Below, one piece after another: positions 5,665-13,449 of a stretch of 19,081 bases of DNA (position 1 is the stretch's first letter; each line of letters opens with the position of its first letter). The notes below the pieces were generated by a model that was not told the DNA's origin, did not search any database, and was given only the letters and a program-made list of their open reading frames with translations. This stretch comes from Nocardioides sp. GTDB taxonomy: Bacteria > Actinomycetota > Actinomycetes > Propionibacteriales > Nocardioidaceae. The position numbers and the translations under genes were made by a program. The stretch covers positions 2,716 to 21,796 of the forward strand of contig DOWL01000148.1 in assembly GCA_003519585.1 (NCBI GenBank), given 5' to 3'.

Positions 5665-7386
5665 ATGGCCAGGGACCGGTACGACGTGGTGATCGTCGGC
5701 GGCGGCTCGGCGGGGTGCGCCCTGGCCAACCGGCTCTCGGCCGACCCCGGCACCAGCGTGCTGGTCCTCGAGGCCGGTCATTCGGACTGGAAGATCGACC
5801 CGTTCATCCACATGCCGGCCGCGCTGCCGTTCCCCATCGGAAGCCGGCTCTACGACTGGCGCTACGAGACCGACCCCGAGCCGTACATGAACGGCCGCAA
5901 GGTCTTCCACGCCCGCGGCAAGGTGCTCGGCGGCTCCTCCAGCATCAACGGCATGATCTTCCAGCGCGGCAACCCGATGGACTACGAGCGCTGGGCCGCC
6001 CAGCCGGGGATGAAGGAGTGGGACTACGCCCACTGCCTGCCCTACTTCAAGCGGATGGAGACCTGCCTGGCCGGCGCCGACGACTGGCGCGGCGGCGACG
6101 GTCCGCTCGTGCTCGAACGCGGCCCGGCCCAGAACCCGCTCTTCGGTGCGTTCTTCGACGCGGTGCAGGAGGCGGGCTACCCGCTGACCGACGACGTCAA
6201 CGGCTATCGCCAGGAGGGCTTCGCCCGCTTCGACCGCAACCTGCACCGCGGCCGCCGGCTCTCGGCCGCCCGCGCGTACCTCCACCCCGTGCGCAAGCGC
6301 CACAACCTCACCGTCGAGACGCTGGCGATGGCCACCAAGGTGCGGTTCCAGGGCAAGCGCGCGGTCGGTGTCGACTACGTGCGTGGTGGCCGGCTCAAGC
6401 GCAGCGTGGCGGCCGGCGAGGTCATCCTTTGCGGTGGCGCGATCAACAGCCCGCAGCTGCTCCAGCTCTCAGGGGTGGGCGACGAAGCGCTGCTGCGCAA
6501 CCTCGGCATCGACGTCGTACACCACTCGCCCGGCGTCGGCGAGAACCTCCAGGACCACCTCGAGGTCTACATCCAGTACGCCTCCAAGCAGCCGGTCTCC
6601 ATCGCCCCCGGGCTGAAGTGGAACAAGCGCCCCGGGATCGCCTACCAGTGGCTGGTCCACCGCCGTGGTCTCGGCGCGACCAACCACTTCGAGGGCGGTG
6701 GCTTCGCGCGCTCCAACGAGGATGTCGCCTGGCCCAACCTGATGTTCCACTTCCTGCCGGTCGCTATCCGCTACGACGGCTCCGCGCCGACCGAGGGCCA
6801 CGGGTATCAGGTCCACATCGGCCCGATGTACGCCGACACGCGCGGCTGGGTGCGGATCAAGAGCACCGACCCGAAGGTGCATCCCTCGATCCAGTTCAAC
6901 TACCTCTCGACGCCGACCGACCGTCGCGAGTGGGTGGAGGCGATCCGGGTCGCCCGCGACATCCTCAACCAACCCGCCTTCGCGCCGTACAACGACGGCG
7001 AGCTCTCGCCCGGCCGCGAGATCGAGACCGACGACCAGATCCTCGACTGGGTCCGGGACGACGCCGAGACAGCCCTGCACCCGTCCTGCACCGCGGCTAT
7101 GGGCGTGGAGGAGAAGTCGGTGGTCGACCCCGCCTCCATGCAGGTGCACGGCCTCGAAGGGCTGCGGGTCGTCGATGCCTCGGTCTTCCCGTTCGTCACC
7201 AACGGCAACATCTACGCCCCCGTGATGATGGTCGCCGAGAAGGCTGCCGATCTGATCGCGGGCAACACCCCGCTGCCCCCCTCCGACGTGCCGTGGTACC
7301 GGCACGGCAACGGCAGCCCCCTCTACCCGCCCGGCGACCCGCGCAACGACGACCCGAACCTGCGCCCGACCGAGGAGACACCATGA
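5665..7386 (+). CDS. betA: Choline dehydrogenase (GMC oxidoreductase)
   Basis: Oxidises choline to betaine aldehyde using FAD. The 573-residue protein has the N-terminal dinucleotide fold [18 protein letters not shown] (residues 8-25), the FAD-contacting [18 protein letters not shown] stretch, the GMC signature 2 region ([16 protein letters not shown]), the catalytic His472 in [11 protein letters not shown], and Asn515 in [20 protein letters not shown]. The last motif is characteristic of BetA rather than of sugar or cholesterol GMC enzymes. Membrane association and a quinone acceptor are usual for BetA, though no transmembrane segment is visible. GGGGAGG at 5650-5656 precedes ATG 5665. Its stop codon overlaps the proV start in ATGA (7383-7386), so the enzyme and the transporter are translationally coupled. 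Confidence 0.93.
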   Translation: MARDRYDVVIVGGGSAGCALANRLSADPGTSVLVLEAGHSDWKIDPFIHMPAALPFPIGSRLYDWRYETDPEPYMNGRKVFHARGKVLGGSSSINGMIFQRGNPMDYERWAAQPGMKEWDYAHCLPYFKRMETCLAGADDWRGGDGPLVLERGPAQNPLFGAFFDAVQEAGYPLTDDVNGYRQEGFARFDRNLHRGRRLSAARAYLHPVRKRHNLTVETLAMATKVRFQGKRAVGVDYVRGGRLKRSVAAGEVILCGGAINSPQLLQLSGVGDEALLRNLGIDVVHHSPGVGENLQDHLEVYIQYASKQPVSIAPGLKWNKRPGIAYQWLVHRRGLGATNHFEGGGFARSNEDVAWPNLMFHFLPVAIRYDGSAPTEGHGYQVHIGPMYADTRGWVRIKSTDPKVHPSIQFNYLSTPTDRREWVEAIRVARDILNQPAFAPYNDGELSPGREIETDDQILDWVRDDAETALHPSCTAAMGVEEKSVVDPASMQVHGLEGLRVVDASVFPFVTNGNIYAPVMMVAEKAADLIAGNTPLPPSDVPWYRHGNGSPLYPPGDPRNDDPNLRPTEETP

Positions 7387-8474
7387 CCGCAGTGACCGAC
7401 CCCGAACCCGAGACCCGCGTGCCGACCAGCTCCGGCGACTCCGCGCTCTCGGTGCGTCACCTCTGGAAGATCTTCGGCAAGGGCTCCGACAAGATCATCG
7501 GCACGCCCGACGCCGACCTCGGCCGGGCCGAGCTCAAGGAGAAGACCGGCTGTGTGGTCGGCGTCAAGGACGTCTCCTTCGAGGTCGCGCCGGGCGAGGT
7601 CTTCGTCGTCATGGGCCTCTCGGGCTCCGGCAAGTCGACCCTGGTGCGCTGCCTGACCCGGCTGATCGAGCCGACCTCCGGCGAGGTGGTCATCGACGGA
7701 CACGACATCGTCAAGGCCAGCGAGAGCGAGCTGCGCGACCTGCGGCGTACCCACACCTCGATGGTCTTCCAGCACTTCGGGCTGCTGCCGCACCGCCAGG
7801 TGCTCGACAACGTCGCCTACGGGCTCGAGGTCCGGGGCGTGGCCAAGAAGGAGCGCCGCGCCAAGGCCCACGAGATCGTCGAGCTCGTGGGGCTCAAGGG
7901 CTACGAGCACTCGTTCCCCGACCAGCTCTCCGGCGGCATGCAGCAGCGGGTCGGCCTGGCCCGCGCGCTGGCCAACGACCCCTCGCTGCTGCTCTTCGAC
8001 GAGCCGTTCTCCGCGCTCGACCCGCTGATCCGGCGCGACATGCAGAACGAGGTGATCCGGCTCCACCACGAGCTCGGTAAGACGATGGTCTTCATCACCC
8101 ACGACCTGCAGGAGGCGCTCAAGCTGGGCGACCGGATCCTGATCATGCGCGACGGCGCGATCATCCAGGTCGGCACTCCGCCCGAGGTGGTCGGGGCCCC
8201 TGCCGACGACTACGTGCGCGACTTCGTCTCCGACGTACCCCGCTCGCATGTGCTGACCCTCAAGTGGGTGATGCGCGACCCGCGGCCCGACGATGACATG
8301 ACCGGGCCGACCATGCCGTGCGACACGATCGTCCGGAAGGCCGCGACCGCGGTGCTGGCCTCCGACAAGCCGGTGCGGGTCACCGACAACGGCCAGGTGG
8401 TCGGGATCGTCGACGACGAGGAGATCCTCCGCGTGGTCGTCGCCGAGGAGGACCACGAGAGCAGCCCGGCATGA
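7383..8474 (+). CDS. proV: Glycine betaine/proline-type ABC transporter ATP-binding protein
   Basis: Cytoplasmic ATPase that powers quaternary-amine import. The 363-residue protein has the ProV-specific N-terminal segment ([14 protein letters not shown]... [18 protein letters not shown]), Walker [10 protein letters not shown] at 78-86, the Q-loop QHFGLLPHR, signature LSGGMQQR at 182-189, Walker B LLLFDEP at 202-208 and the H-loop FITHDLQEA. After the ATPase core the tail carries what looks like a single CBS-type unit (about 300-355: [36 protein letters not shown]), whereas E. coli ProV has two CBS domains and is about 400 residues. It overlaps betA by 4 nt at its start and the permease gene by 4 nt at its end (8471-8474). 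Confidence 0.93.
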   Translation: MTAVTDPEPETRVPTSSGDSALSVRHLWKIFGKGSDKIIGTPDADLGRAELKEKTGCVVGVKDVSFEVAPGEVFVVMGLSGSGKSTLVRCLTRLIEPTSGEVVIDGHDIVKASESELRDLRRTHTSMVFQHFGLLPHRQVLDNVAYGLEVRGVAKKERRAKAHEIVELVGLKGYEHSFPDQLSGGMQQRVGLARALANDPSLLLFDEPFSALDPLIRRDMQNEVIRLHHELGKTMVFITHDLQEALKLGDRILIMRDGAIIQVGTPPEVVGAPADDYVRDFVSDVPRSHVLTLKWVMRDPRPDDDMTGPTMPCDTIVRKAATAVLASDKPVRVTDNGQVVGIVDDEEILRVVVAEEDHESSPA

Positions 8475-10552
8475 GCACCGCCGTCACGACCCGGCCCGAG
8501 CCCGACGCTCCGGCGCCGGTCGAGCCGGAGGGTGGCGGTCTCGCCGCCAACCGCTGGGCCTGGCTCGCGGTGATCGTCGGCCTCTGGATCGTGGTCTGGA
8601 AGCTCACCGAGGGCAACGACACGCTCACCCTGCCCGGCCGCGAGCACACCGACCTCCACCAGAGCCTCACCGACTTCCGCGACTCGGTCCTGGCCAGCCG
8701 CGACACCAACCCATTGGTGCAGGCGACGTACCAGATCGGCGAGTGGTTCGTCTCCGTCTTCGACTGGTTCTCGCGGCTGATCGCGGTGCCCGACTTCCCG
8801 CGGCCGGTCCCCCAGATCGGCTGGCTGGGTGTCATGGCCGCCGCAATCTGGATCGGGTACGCCGTCGCAAGTTGGCGGATCGCGATCCTGGTCGGCGCCG
8901 CCTTCGCGACGTTCGGGATCTTCGGCTACTGGTCCGACTCGATGGACCTGCTGATCATCACCTTCATGGCGGTCGCGATCGCCACCCTGATCGGCCTCCC
9001 GCTCGCGGTCTACTACGGCACCGGCGGCAAGGTCGGCATCGGGATCATCACGACGATCCTCGACTTCATGCAGACGATGCCGACCTTCGTCTACCTCGGC
9101 CCCATCGTGCTGTTCTTCGGCATCGGTGCCTCGGCCGCGGTGGCCTGCACCTTGGTCTATGCCCTGCCCCCGATCATCCGGATCGCCGGCCACGGCATCC
9201 GCAACGTCTCGCCGACCACCATCGAGGCGACCGACTCCTCCGGCCAGACCGCCCGGCAGCGGCTGCTGAAGGTCCAGCTGCCGATGGCCCGCTCGACCAT
9301 CGTGGTCGGCCTCAACCAGACGATCATGGCGGCGCTCTCGATGGCCACGCTCGCGGCGTACGTCGACGGCCCGGGCCTCGGCAAGCCGGTGCTGCGGGCG
9401 CTGTTCAAGAACGACGTCGGCGGCGCGTTCGTCCCCGGCATGCTCATCGTGATCATGGCGATCATGCTCGACCGCTCGACGACGGCGGCCAGCATGCGCG
9501 CGGAGCGCGCGGCCCGCGGCGGCGGCAACCCCAAGGTGCGCCGGATCGTGCTCGGCGCCGGCCTGGTGGGCGTGCTGGTCGCGATCTGGGCGTCGCGTCA
9601 GTACCTCTGGGCGGCGGAGTTCCCCGAGTCCGAGGCAGGCCCCAAGACCGCGGCGCAGGTCGATCGGTTCTTCGCCTGGTTCACCGACACCTTCGACGGC
9701 ATCACTGAGGGCATCAAGGACTTCGTCACCACCTTCCTGCTCAACCCGCTCCAGTCGCTGCTCGCGGAGTCGCCGTGGTACGTCACCGCCATCGCGTTGT
9801 GCGCGATCGCCTACGTCCTCGGCCGCGGTCGGGCCCTGGTCTCGGCCGCCGTCTGCCTGGCCGGCATCTGGTTCTTCGACCTGTGGCACGACGCGATGAT
9901 CACCCTCAACATGGTGCTGGTCGCCACGCTGCTGGTCATGATCCTGGCGATCGTCTTCGGGGTCTGGATGGCGCGGCGCCGCTCGGTCGATGTCGTGCTG
10001 CGGCCGTTCCTCGACGCCGGCCAGACCATCCCGCCGTTCGTCTACCTGATCCCGGTGCTCGCGATGTTCGGGCCGACCCGGTTCACCGCGATCATCGCCG
10101 GCGTCGTGTACGCCGCTCCCGTCGCGATCAAGCTGGTCGCCGACGGCATCTCGGGCGTCTCGCCGTCCACCCTCGAGGCGTCCCGCTCCACCGGCTGCAC
10201 CACGTGGCAGGAGATCACCAAGGTCCAGCTGCCGATGGCCCGCTCGTCGCTCGTGCTGGCCACCAACCAGGGCCTCCTCTATGTCCTGTCCATGGTGGTG
10301 ATCGGCGGCCTGGTCGGTGCTGGTGCGCTCGGCTACGACGCCGTACTCGGCTTCGCCCGCTCCGAGGAGTGGGGCAAGGGTGCCGCCGCCGGCATCACGA
10401 TCGTGTTGCTCGGCGTGATGATCGACCGGGTCTGCCGGGCTGCCGCGGCCCAGCAGAACGGCGGCAGATCGATCCGCTCGGGGATCCGCACGTCCACGCT
10501 CTTGCGTTCGCGGGTGCCGATCGGTGGCCCGGCGAAGAGCGACATGGTGTGA
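8471..10552 (+). CDS. proW: Double-length glycine betaine-type ABC permease (two fused ProW domains)
   Basis: Integral membrane channel of the importer. The 693-residue protein is about twice the usual ProW/OpuAB length and contains two binding-protein-dependent transport permease domains, roughly residues 160-340 and 480-665. Each has its own EAA loop: [20 protein letters not shown] starting at Glu252, and [20 protein letters not shown] starting at Glu569. Both are followed by PMARS and a similar hydrophobic helix, showing an internal duplication. Separate hydrophobic segments precede each domain, with a soluble stretch around 410-450. One polypeptide can thus supply both halves of the transmembrane pore. 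ATG 8471 overlaps the proV stop (ATGA). The gap to the binding-protein gene is 55 bp and purine-rich, with no hairpin. Confidence 0.92.
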   Translation: MSTAVTTRPEPDAPAPVEPEGGGLAANRWAWLAVIVGLWIVVWKLTEGNDTLTLPGREHTDLHQSLTDFRDSVLASRDTNPLVQATYQIGEWFVSVFDWFSRLIAVPDFPRPVPQIGWLGVMAAAIWIGYAVASWRIAILVGAAFATFGIFGYWSDSMDLLIITFMAVAIATLIGLPLAVYYGTGGKVGIGIITTILDFMQTMPTFVYLGPIVLFFGIGASAAVACTLVYALPPIIRIAGHGIRNVSPTTIEATDSSGQTARQRLLKVQLPMARSTIVVGLNQTIMAALSMATLAAYVDGPGLGKPVLRALFKNDVGGAFVPGMLIVIMAIMLDRSTTAASMRAERAARGGGNPKVRRIVLGAGLVGVLVAIWASRQYLWAAEFPESEAGPKTAAQVDRFFAWFTDTFDGITEGIKDFVTTFLLNPLQSLLAESPWYVTAIALCAIAYVLGRGRALVSAAVCLAGIWFFDLWHDAMITLNMVLVATLLVMILAIVFGVWMARRRSVDVVLRPFLDAGQTIPPFVYLIPVLAMFGPTRFTAIIAGVVYAAPVAIKLVADGISGVSPSTLEASRSTGCTTWQEITKVQLPMARSSLVLATNQGLLYVLSMVVIGGLVGAGALGYDAVLGFARSEEWGKGAAAGITIVLLGVMIDRVCRAAAAQQNGGRSIRSGIRTSTLLRSRVPIGGPAKSDMV

Positions 10553-10607
10553 CACGAATGCTCGGAATCAGAGAACAACATCCAGAGAAGACACAAGGGG
10601 AGATGGA

Positions 10608-11594
10608 ATGAGGAACCACTGGAAGCACGCCCGACTTGTGTCGGCCTCGGCGTGTGCGCTGCTCGTCCTCAGCGCCTGCGGCGACGGGGGCTCGATCGGG
10701 GAGGAGACCAAGGCCAACGAGTCGAAGGCCGCGGAGACGGGTGACTGCGGTGAGGTCAACATGGCCGTCAACCCGTGGGTCGGCTACGAGGCGGACGCCT
10801 ACGTCTACGGCGCCGTGGCCGAGAGCCTCGGCTGCACGATGAACTACAAGGACCTCAAGGAGGACGTCTCCTGGCAGGGCTTCGGCACCGGGGAGGTCGA
10901 CATCGTCATCGAGGACTGGGGACACCCGGACCTGGAGGACAAGTTCTTCGCCGAGAAGGGTGACGGCAGCGCGACCAACGTCGGCTCGCTCGGCGCGGTC
11001 GGCATCATCGGCTGGTTCGTCCCGCCGTGGCTCGCCGAGGAGCACCCGGACATCCTCGACTACAACAACCTCAACAAGTACGCCAAGGACTTCGCGACCT
11101 CCGAGTCCGGCGGCAAGGGTCAGTTCCTGGGCGCCGACCCGTCGTACGTCCAGTTCGACGAGGCGATCGTCAGCAACCTCGGACTGGACTTCAAGGTCGT
11201 CTTCTCCGGCAGTGAGGCCGCCAGCATCACGGCGTTCCAGAAGGCCGAGGAGAACAAGGAGTTCCTGATCGGCTACTTCTACGAGCCGCAGTGGCTCTTC
11301 GCCGACATCCCGCTCGAGCGGGTGGCCCTGCCGCCGTACACCGACGGCTGCCAGGACGACCCGGCGAAGGTCGCCTGCGACTACCCGGAGACCGACCTCC
11401 AGAAGGTCGCCTCGACGGCGTGGCTGGAGGAGGGTGGGCCTGCGCAGGACCTGCTCAAGGCCTTCAACTTCACCAACGACGACCAGAACGTCGTGGCCAA
11501 GTACATCTCCGAGGACGGCATGTCCCCGGAGGACGCCGCGGCCAAGTGGGTCGAGGAGAACCCGGACAAGGTCCAGGCCTGGACTGGTAGCTGA
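10608..11594 (+). CDS. Glycine betaine-type substrate-binding lipoprotein (OpuAC family)
   Basis: Extracytoplasmic receptor that delivers ligand to the ProV/ProW transporter. The 328-residue precursor has a basic N-terminus (MRNHWKHARL), a hydrophobic core and a lipobox LSAC ending at Cys24, so the mature protein is lipid-anchored. A polar linker leads into the OpuAC domain starting GEVNMAVNPWVGYEADAYVYGAV. Aromatic residues expected to form a cation-binding box are plentiful: NPWVGY, EDWGHP, GWFVPPWL and FYEPQWLF. Choline versus betaine specificity cannot be read with confidence. AAGGGGAG just upstream of ATG 10608 is a good ribosome site. The coding frame extends upstream into the permease tail, which is rejected. 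A strong hairpin follows the stop codon. Confidence 0.92.
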   Translation: MRNHWKHARLVSASACALLVLSACGDGGSIGEETKANESKAAETGDCGEVNMAVNPWVGYEADAYVYGAVAESLGCTMNYKDLKEDVSWQGFGTGEVDIVIEDWGHPDLEDKFFAEKGDGSATNVGSLGAVGIIGWFVPPWLAEEHPDILDYNNLNKYAKDFATSESGGKGQFLGADPSYVQFDEAIVSNLGLDFKVVFSGSEAASITAFQKAEENKEFLIGYFYEPQWLFADIPLERVALPPYTDGCQDDPAKVACDYPETDLQKVASTAWLEEGGPAQDLLKAFNFTNDDQNVVAKYISEDGMSPEDAAAKWVEENPDKVQAWTGS

Positions 11595-11600
11595 CCTGAC

Positions 11601-11649
11601 GGTGGTCGAGGTGCGAGCTCGTCGCTGAGTCTCTCGCACCTCGACCACC
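11601..11649 (+). terminator. 17-bp perfect stem-loop after the binding-protein gene
   Basis: GGTGGTCGAGGTGCGAG (11601-11617) is exactly complementary to 11633-11649, with a 15-nt loop. It starts 6 bp after the stop codon and ends 22 bp before the BCCT start. There is no long T-run, only a short TTCT after the stem. It could terminate the bet-transport transcript, or let a fraction read through while protecting the binding-protein mRNA from 3' decay, a common arrangement for abundant binding proteins. Confidence 0.7.
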
Positions 11650-11671
11650 ACACTTCTCGGAAGGGTGCACC

Positions 11672-13297
11672 ATGACGGACATCAGAGAGCTCGGGGGGAT
11701 CGACGCCGACGTTCCGGGCAGCGAGGGTGGGTCGCTGCCTATCGACAAAGTGGTCTTCGGGGTCGCCGCCGCACTGTCGGTCGCCTTCGTGGCCGCGGGG
11801 GCCATCTGGCCCGACGGCTTCCTGGAGAAGACCAGCGAGGCCCTGACCTGGGTGACGGGCAACTTCGGTTGGCTGTTCGTGCTGACGAGTGCGGGCTTCG
11901 TGATCTTCTCCGCGTACCTCGCGCTGACCCGCTACGGCAACGTCAAGCTCGGGCCTGACGACTCCGAGCCGGAGTTCTCGACGTTCTCGTGGGTGTCGAT
12001 GATGTTCGCCACGGGCATGGGCATCGGGCTCATGTTCTGGGGCGTCGCGGAGCCGCTCACCCACTTCAACAATCCGCCGCTGGGCCAGGGCGAGCCGGGC
12101 ACGCCGGAGGCGGCCGAGTCGGCGATGCAGTACGCCTTCTTCCACTGGGGCTTCCACCCGTGGTCGATGTACGCCGTCATCGGGCTCTCCATCGGCTACT
12201 TCGCCTATCGCAAGGGCTACGGCAACCTCGTCTCCGCGACGTTCCGGCCGCTTCTCGGCCGTCGGGCCGCTCAGGCTCCGGGCAAGGCCATCGACGTGGT
12301 GGCGATCTTCGCGACGCTGTTCGGCTCGGCGACCTCGCTCGGGCTGGGTGCCCTGCAGATCACCGGCGGCATCGACAACGTCTTCGGCAAGGGAGGCGGC
12401 AGCAAGACCCTCGCGGTCGCGGTGATCGCGGTCCTCACGGCCTGCTTCGTCATCTCGGCGGTCTCGGGTGTCGAGCGGGGGATCAAGCTCCTGTCCAACG
12501 CCAATGCGATCGCCGCGGCTCTGCTGGTCTTCTTCCTGTTCGTCGTCGGGCCGACGGTCTTCATCATGGGCACCTTCACGACCACGATGGGCGACTACCT
12601 CACGCACCTGCCGGCGATGGCGTTCAACACCGGCGTCTACGACTCCGAGGCCAGCTCGTGGCTCGGCGGGTGGACGATCTTCTACTGGGCGTGGTGGATC
12701 TCGTGGTCGCCCTTCGTCGGCATGTTCATCGCGCGGATCTCGAAGGGCCGCACCATCCGGCAGTTCGTGATCTACGTGGTCCTGGTGCCGAGCCTGGTCT
12801 CCTTCATCTGGTTCGCGATCCTGGGCGGCTCCGCGATCGACCTCCAGATGAACGACGGCTGGGACCCACCGCTGACCGCGACGGGCGGGATCGCGCTGGA
12901 GGAGTCACTGTTCGATCTCCTTCGTGAGTTCCCGTTGAGCGGCTTCACGGTGGCGCTCGCGGTGTTCCTGGTCGCGATCTTCTTCGTGACCGGCGCCGAT
13001 GCAGCCTCGATCGTGATGGGGATGCTCAGCCAGCACGGCACCGAGGAGCCGAAGCGCTGGCTCGTGGTGTTCTGGGGTGTTGCCACCGGCGCGGTGGCGG
13101 CGGTGCTGCTGTGGGCCGGTGGTCTCTCGGCGCTGCAGACCCTGGTGATCCTCGTGGCGGCGCCGTTCATGCTGGTGCTGATCGGCATGTGCGTCTCGCT
13201 GATGAAGTCACTGCGTGAAGAGACGTTCGAGGCCACGCTGCCGTCCCGGGTGCGGCGCGCGGTCGAGCACGCACAGAGTTACCCGGACGGTCCCTAG
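11672..13297 (+). CDS. BCCT-family betaine/choline/carnitine transporter
   Basis: Secondary transporter for a quaternary ammonium compound. The 541-residue protein is highly hydrophobic, with about 12 transmembrane segments. It has the glycine-rich unwound helix motif TGMGIGLMFWGVAEPLTHF (Gly115, Gly117, Gly119), which in BetP supports sodium-coupled uptake, and the family signature WTIFYWAWWISWSPFVGMFIARISKGRTIR from Trp334, whose tryptophans line the cation site. The cytoplasmic tail after the last helix is about 40 residues and lacks the long basic sensor domain of BetP, so an osmosensory role is less likely than nutrient uptake. A GGAAGG site at 11659-11664 precedes ATG 11672. The substrate may be betaine, choline or dimethylglycine. 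Confidence 0.93.
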   Translation: MTDIRELGGIDADVPGSEGGSLPIDKVVFGVAAALSVAFVAAGAIWPDGFLEKTSEALTWVTGNFGWLFVLTSAGFVIFSAYLALTRYGNVKLGPDDSEPEFSTFSWVSMMFATGMGIGLMFWGVAEPLTHFNNPPLGQGEPGTPEAAESAMQYAFFHWGFHPWSMYAVIGLSIGYFAYRKGYGNLVSATFRPLLGRRAAQAPGKAIDVVAIFATLFGSATSLGLGALQITGGIDNVFGKGGGSKTLAVAVIAVLTACFVISAVSGVERGIKLLSNANAIAAALLVFFLFVVGPTVFIMGTFTTTMGDYLTHLPAMAFNTGVYDSEASSWLGGWTIFYWAWWISWSPFVGMFIARISKGRTIRQFVIYVVLVPSLVSFIWFAILGGSAIDLQMNDGWDPPLTATGGIALEESLFDLLREFPLSGFTVALAVFLVAIFFVTGADAASIVMGMLSQHGTEEPKRWLVVFWGVATGAVAAVLLWAGGLSALQTLVILVAAPFMLVLIGMCVSLMKSLREETFEATLPSRVRRAVEHAQSYPDGP

Positions 13298-13326
13298 AAA
13301 CTGCCCGTCCGGCCCGGAACCGGCGA

Positions 13327-13367
13327 CCGGTGCCGGTCGACCCACCCGAGAGGTTGACCGGCACCGG
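13327..13367 (+). terminator. Stem-loop after the BCCT gene
   Basis: Arms 13327-13341 and 13353-13367 form a 15-bp GC-rich stem with one G-U pair and an 11-nt loop, starting 29 bp after the BCCT stop. No T-run follows. It most likely separates the transport genes from the next unit, which then has its own operator at 13401-13435. Confidence 0.65.
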
Positions 13368-13400
13368 GAGTCGAGTCCACACTGGAGTTGTTCCCTATAG

Positions 13401-13435
13401 CGCACTGCGGTGCGTATGACGCAACAAGAGTTGCA
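13401..13435. promoter_or_regulatory. Second copy of the TGCG/CGCA operator, before the dimethylglycine dehydrogenase-like gene
   Basis: CGCA (13401), TGCG (13411) and CGCA (13420) alternate in orientation at 10- and 9-bp steps, followed by a TTGC half-site at 13431 that forms GCAAC-AAGA-GTTGC (13421-13434). The 17 bp at 13409-13425 match 13 of 17 positions of the betB-leader palindrome 4132-4148, including both outer arms apart from one base. The cluster abuts the ribosome site (GAGGAG, 13438-13443). A TATAGC at 13396-13401 could be a -10 element, but no convincing -35 is seen. Confidence 0.6.
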
Positions 13436-13449
13436 CCCGAGGAGTTGTC

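Noticed and set aside
5325..7382. Open frame upstream of and continuous with proV
   Set aside because: It is an out-of-frame read through betB and betA; the protein resembles ProV only from the ATG at 7383.
8210..10555. 781-codon antisense frame over the permease gene
   Set aside because: Shadow of GC-biased codons: composition is dominated by Arg, Asp, Gly and His with no hydrophobic pattern or motif, while the plus strand encodes a definite permease.
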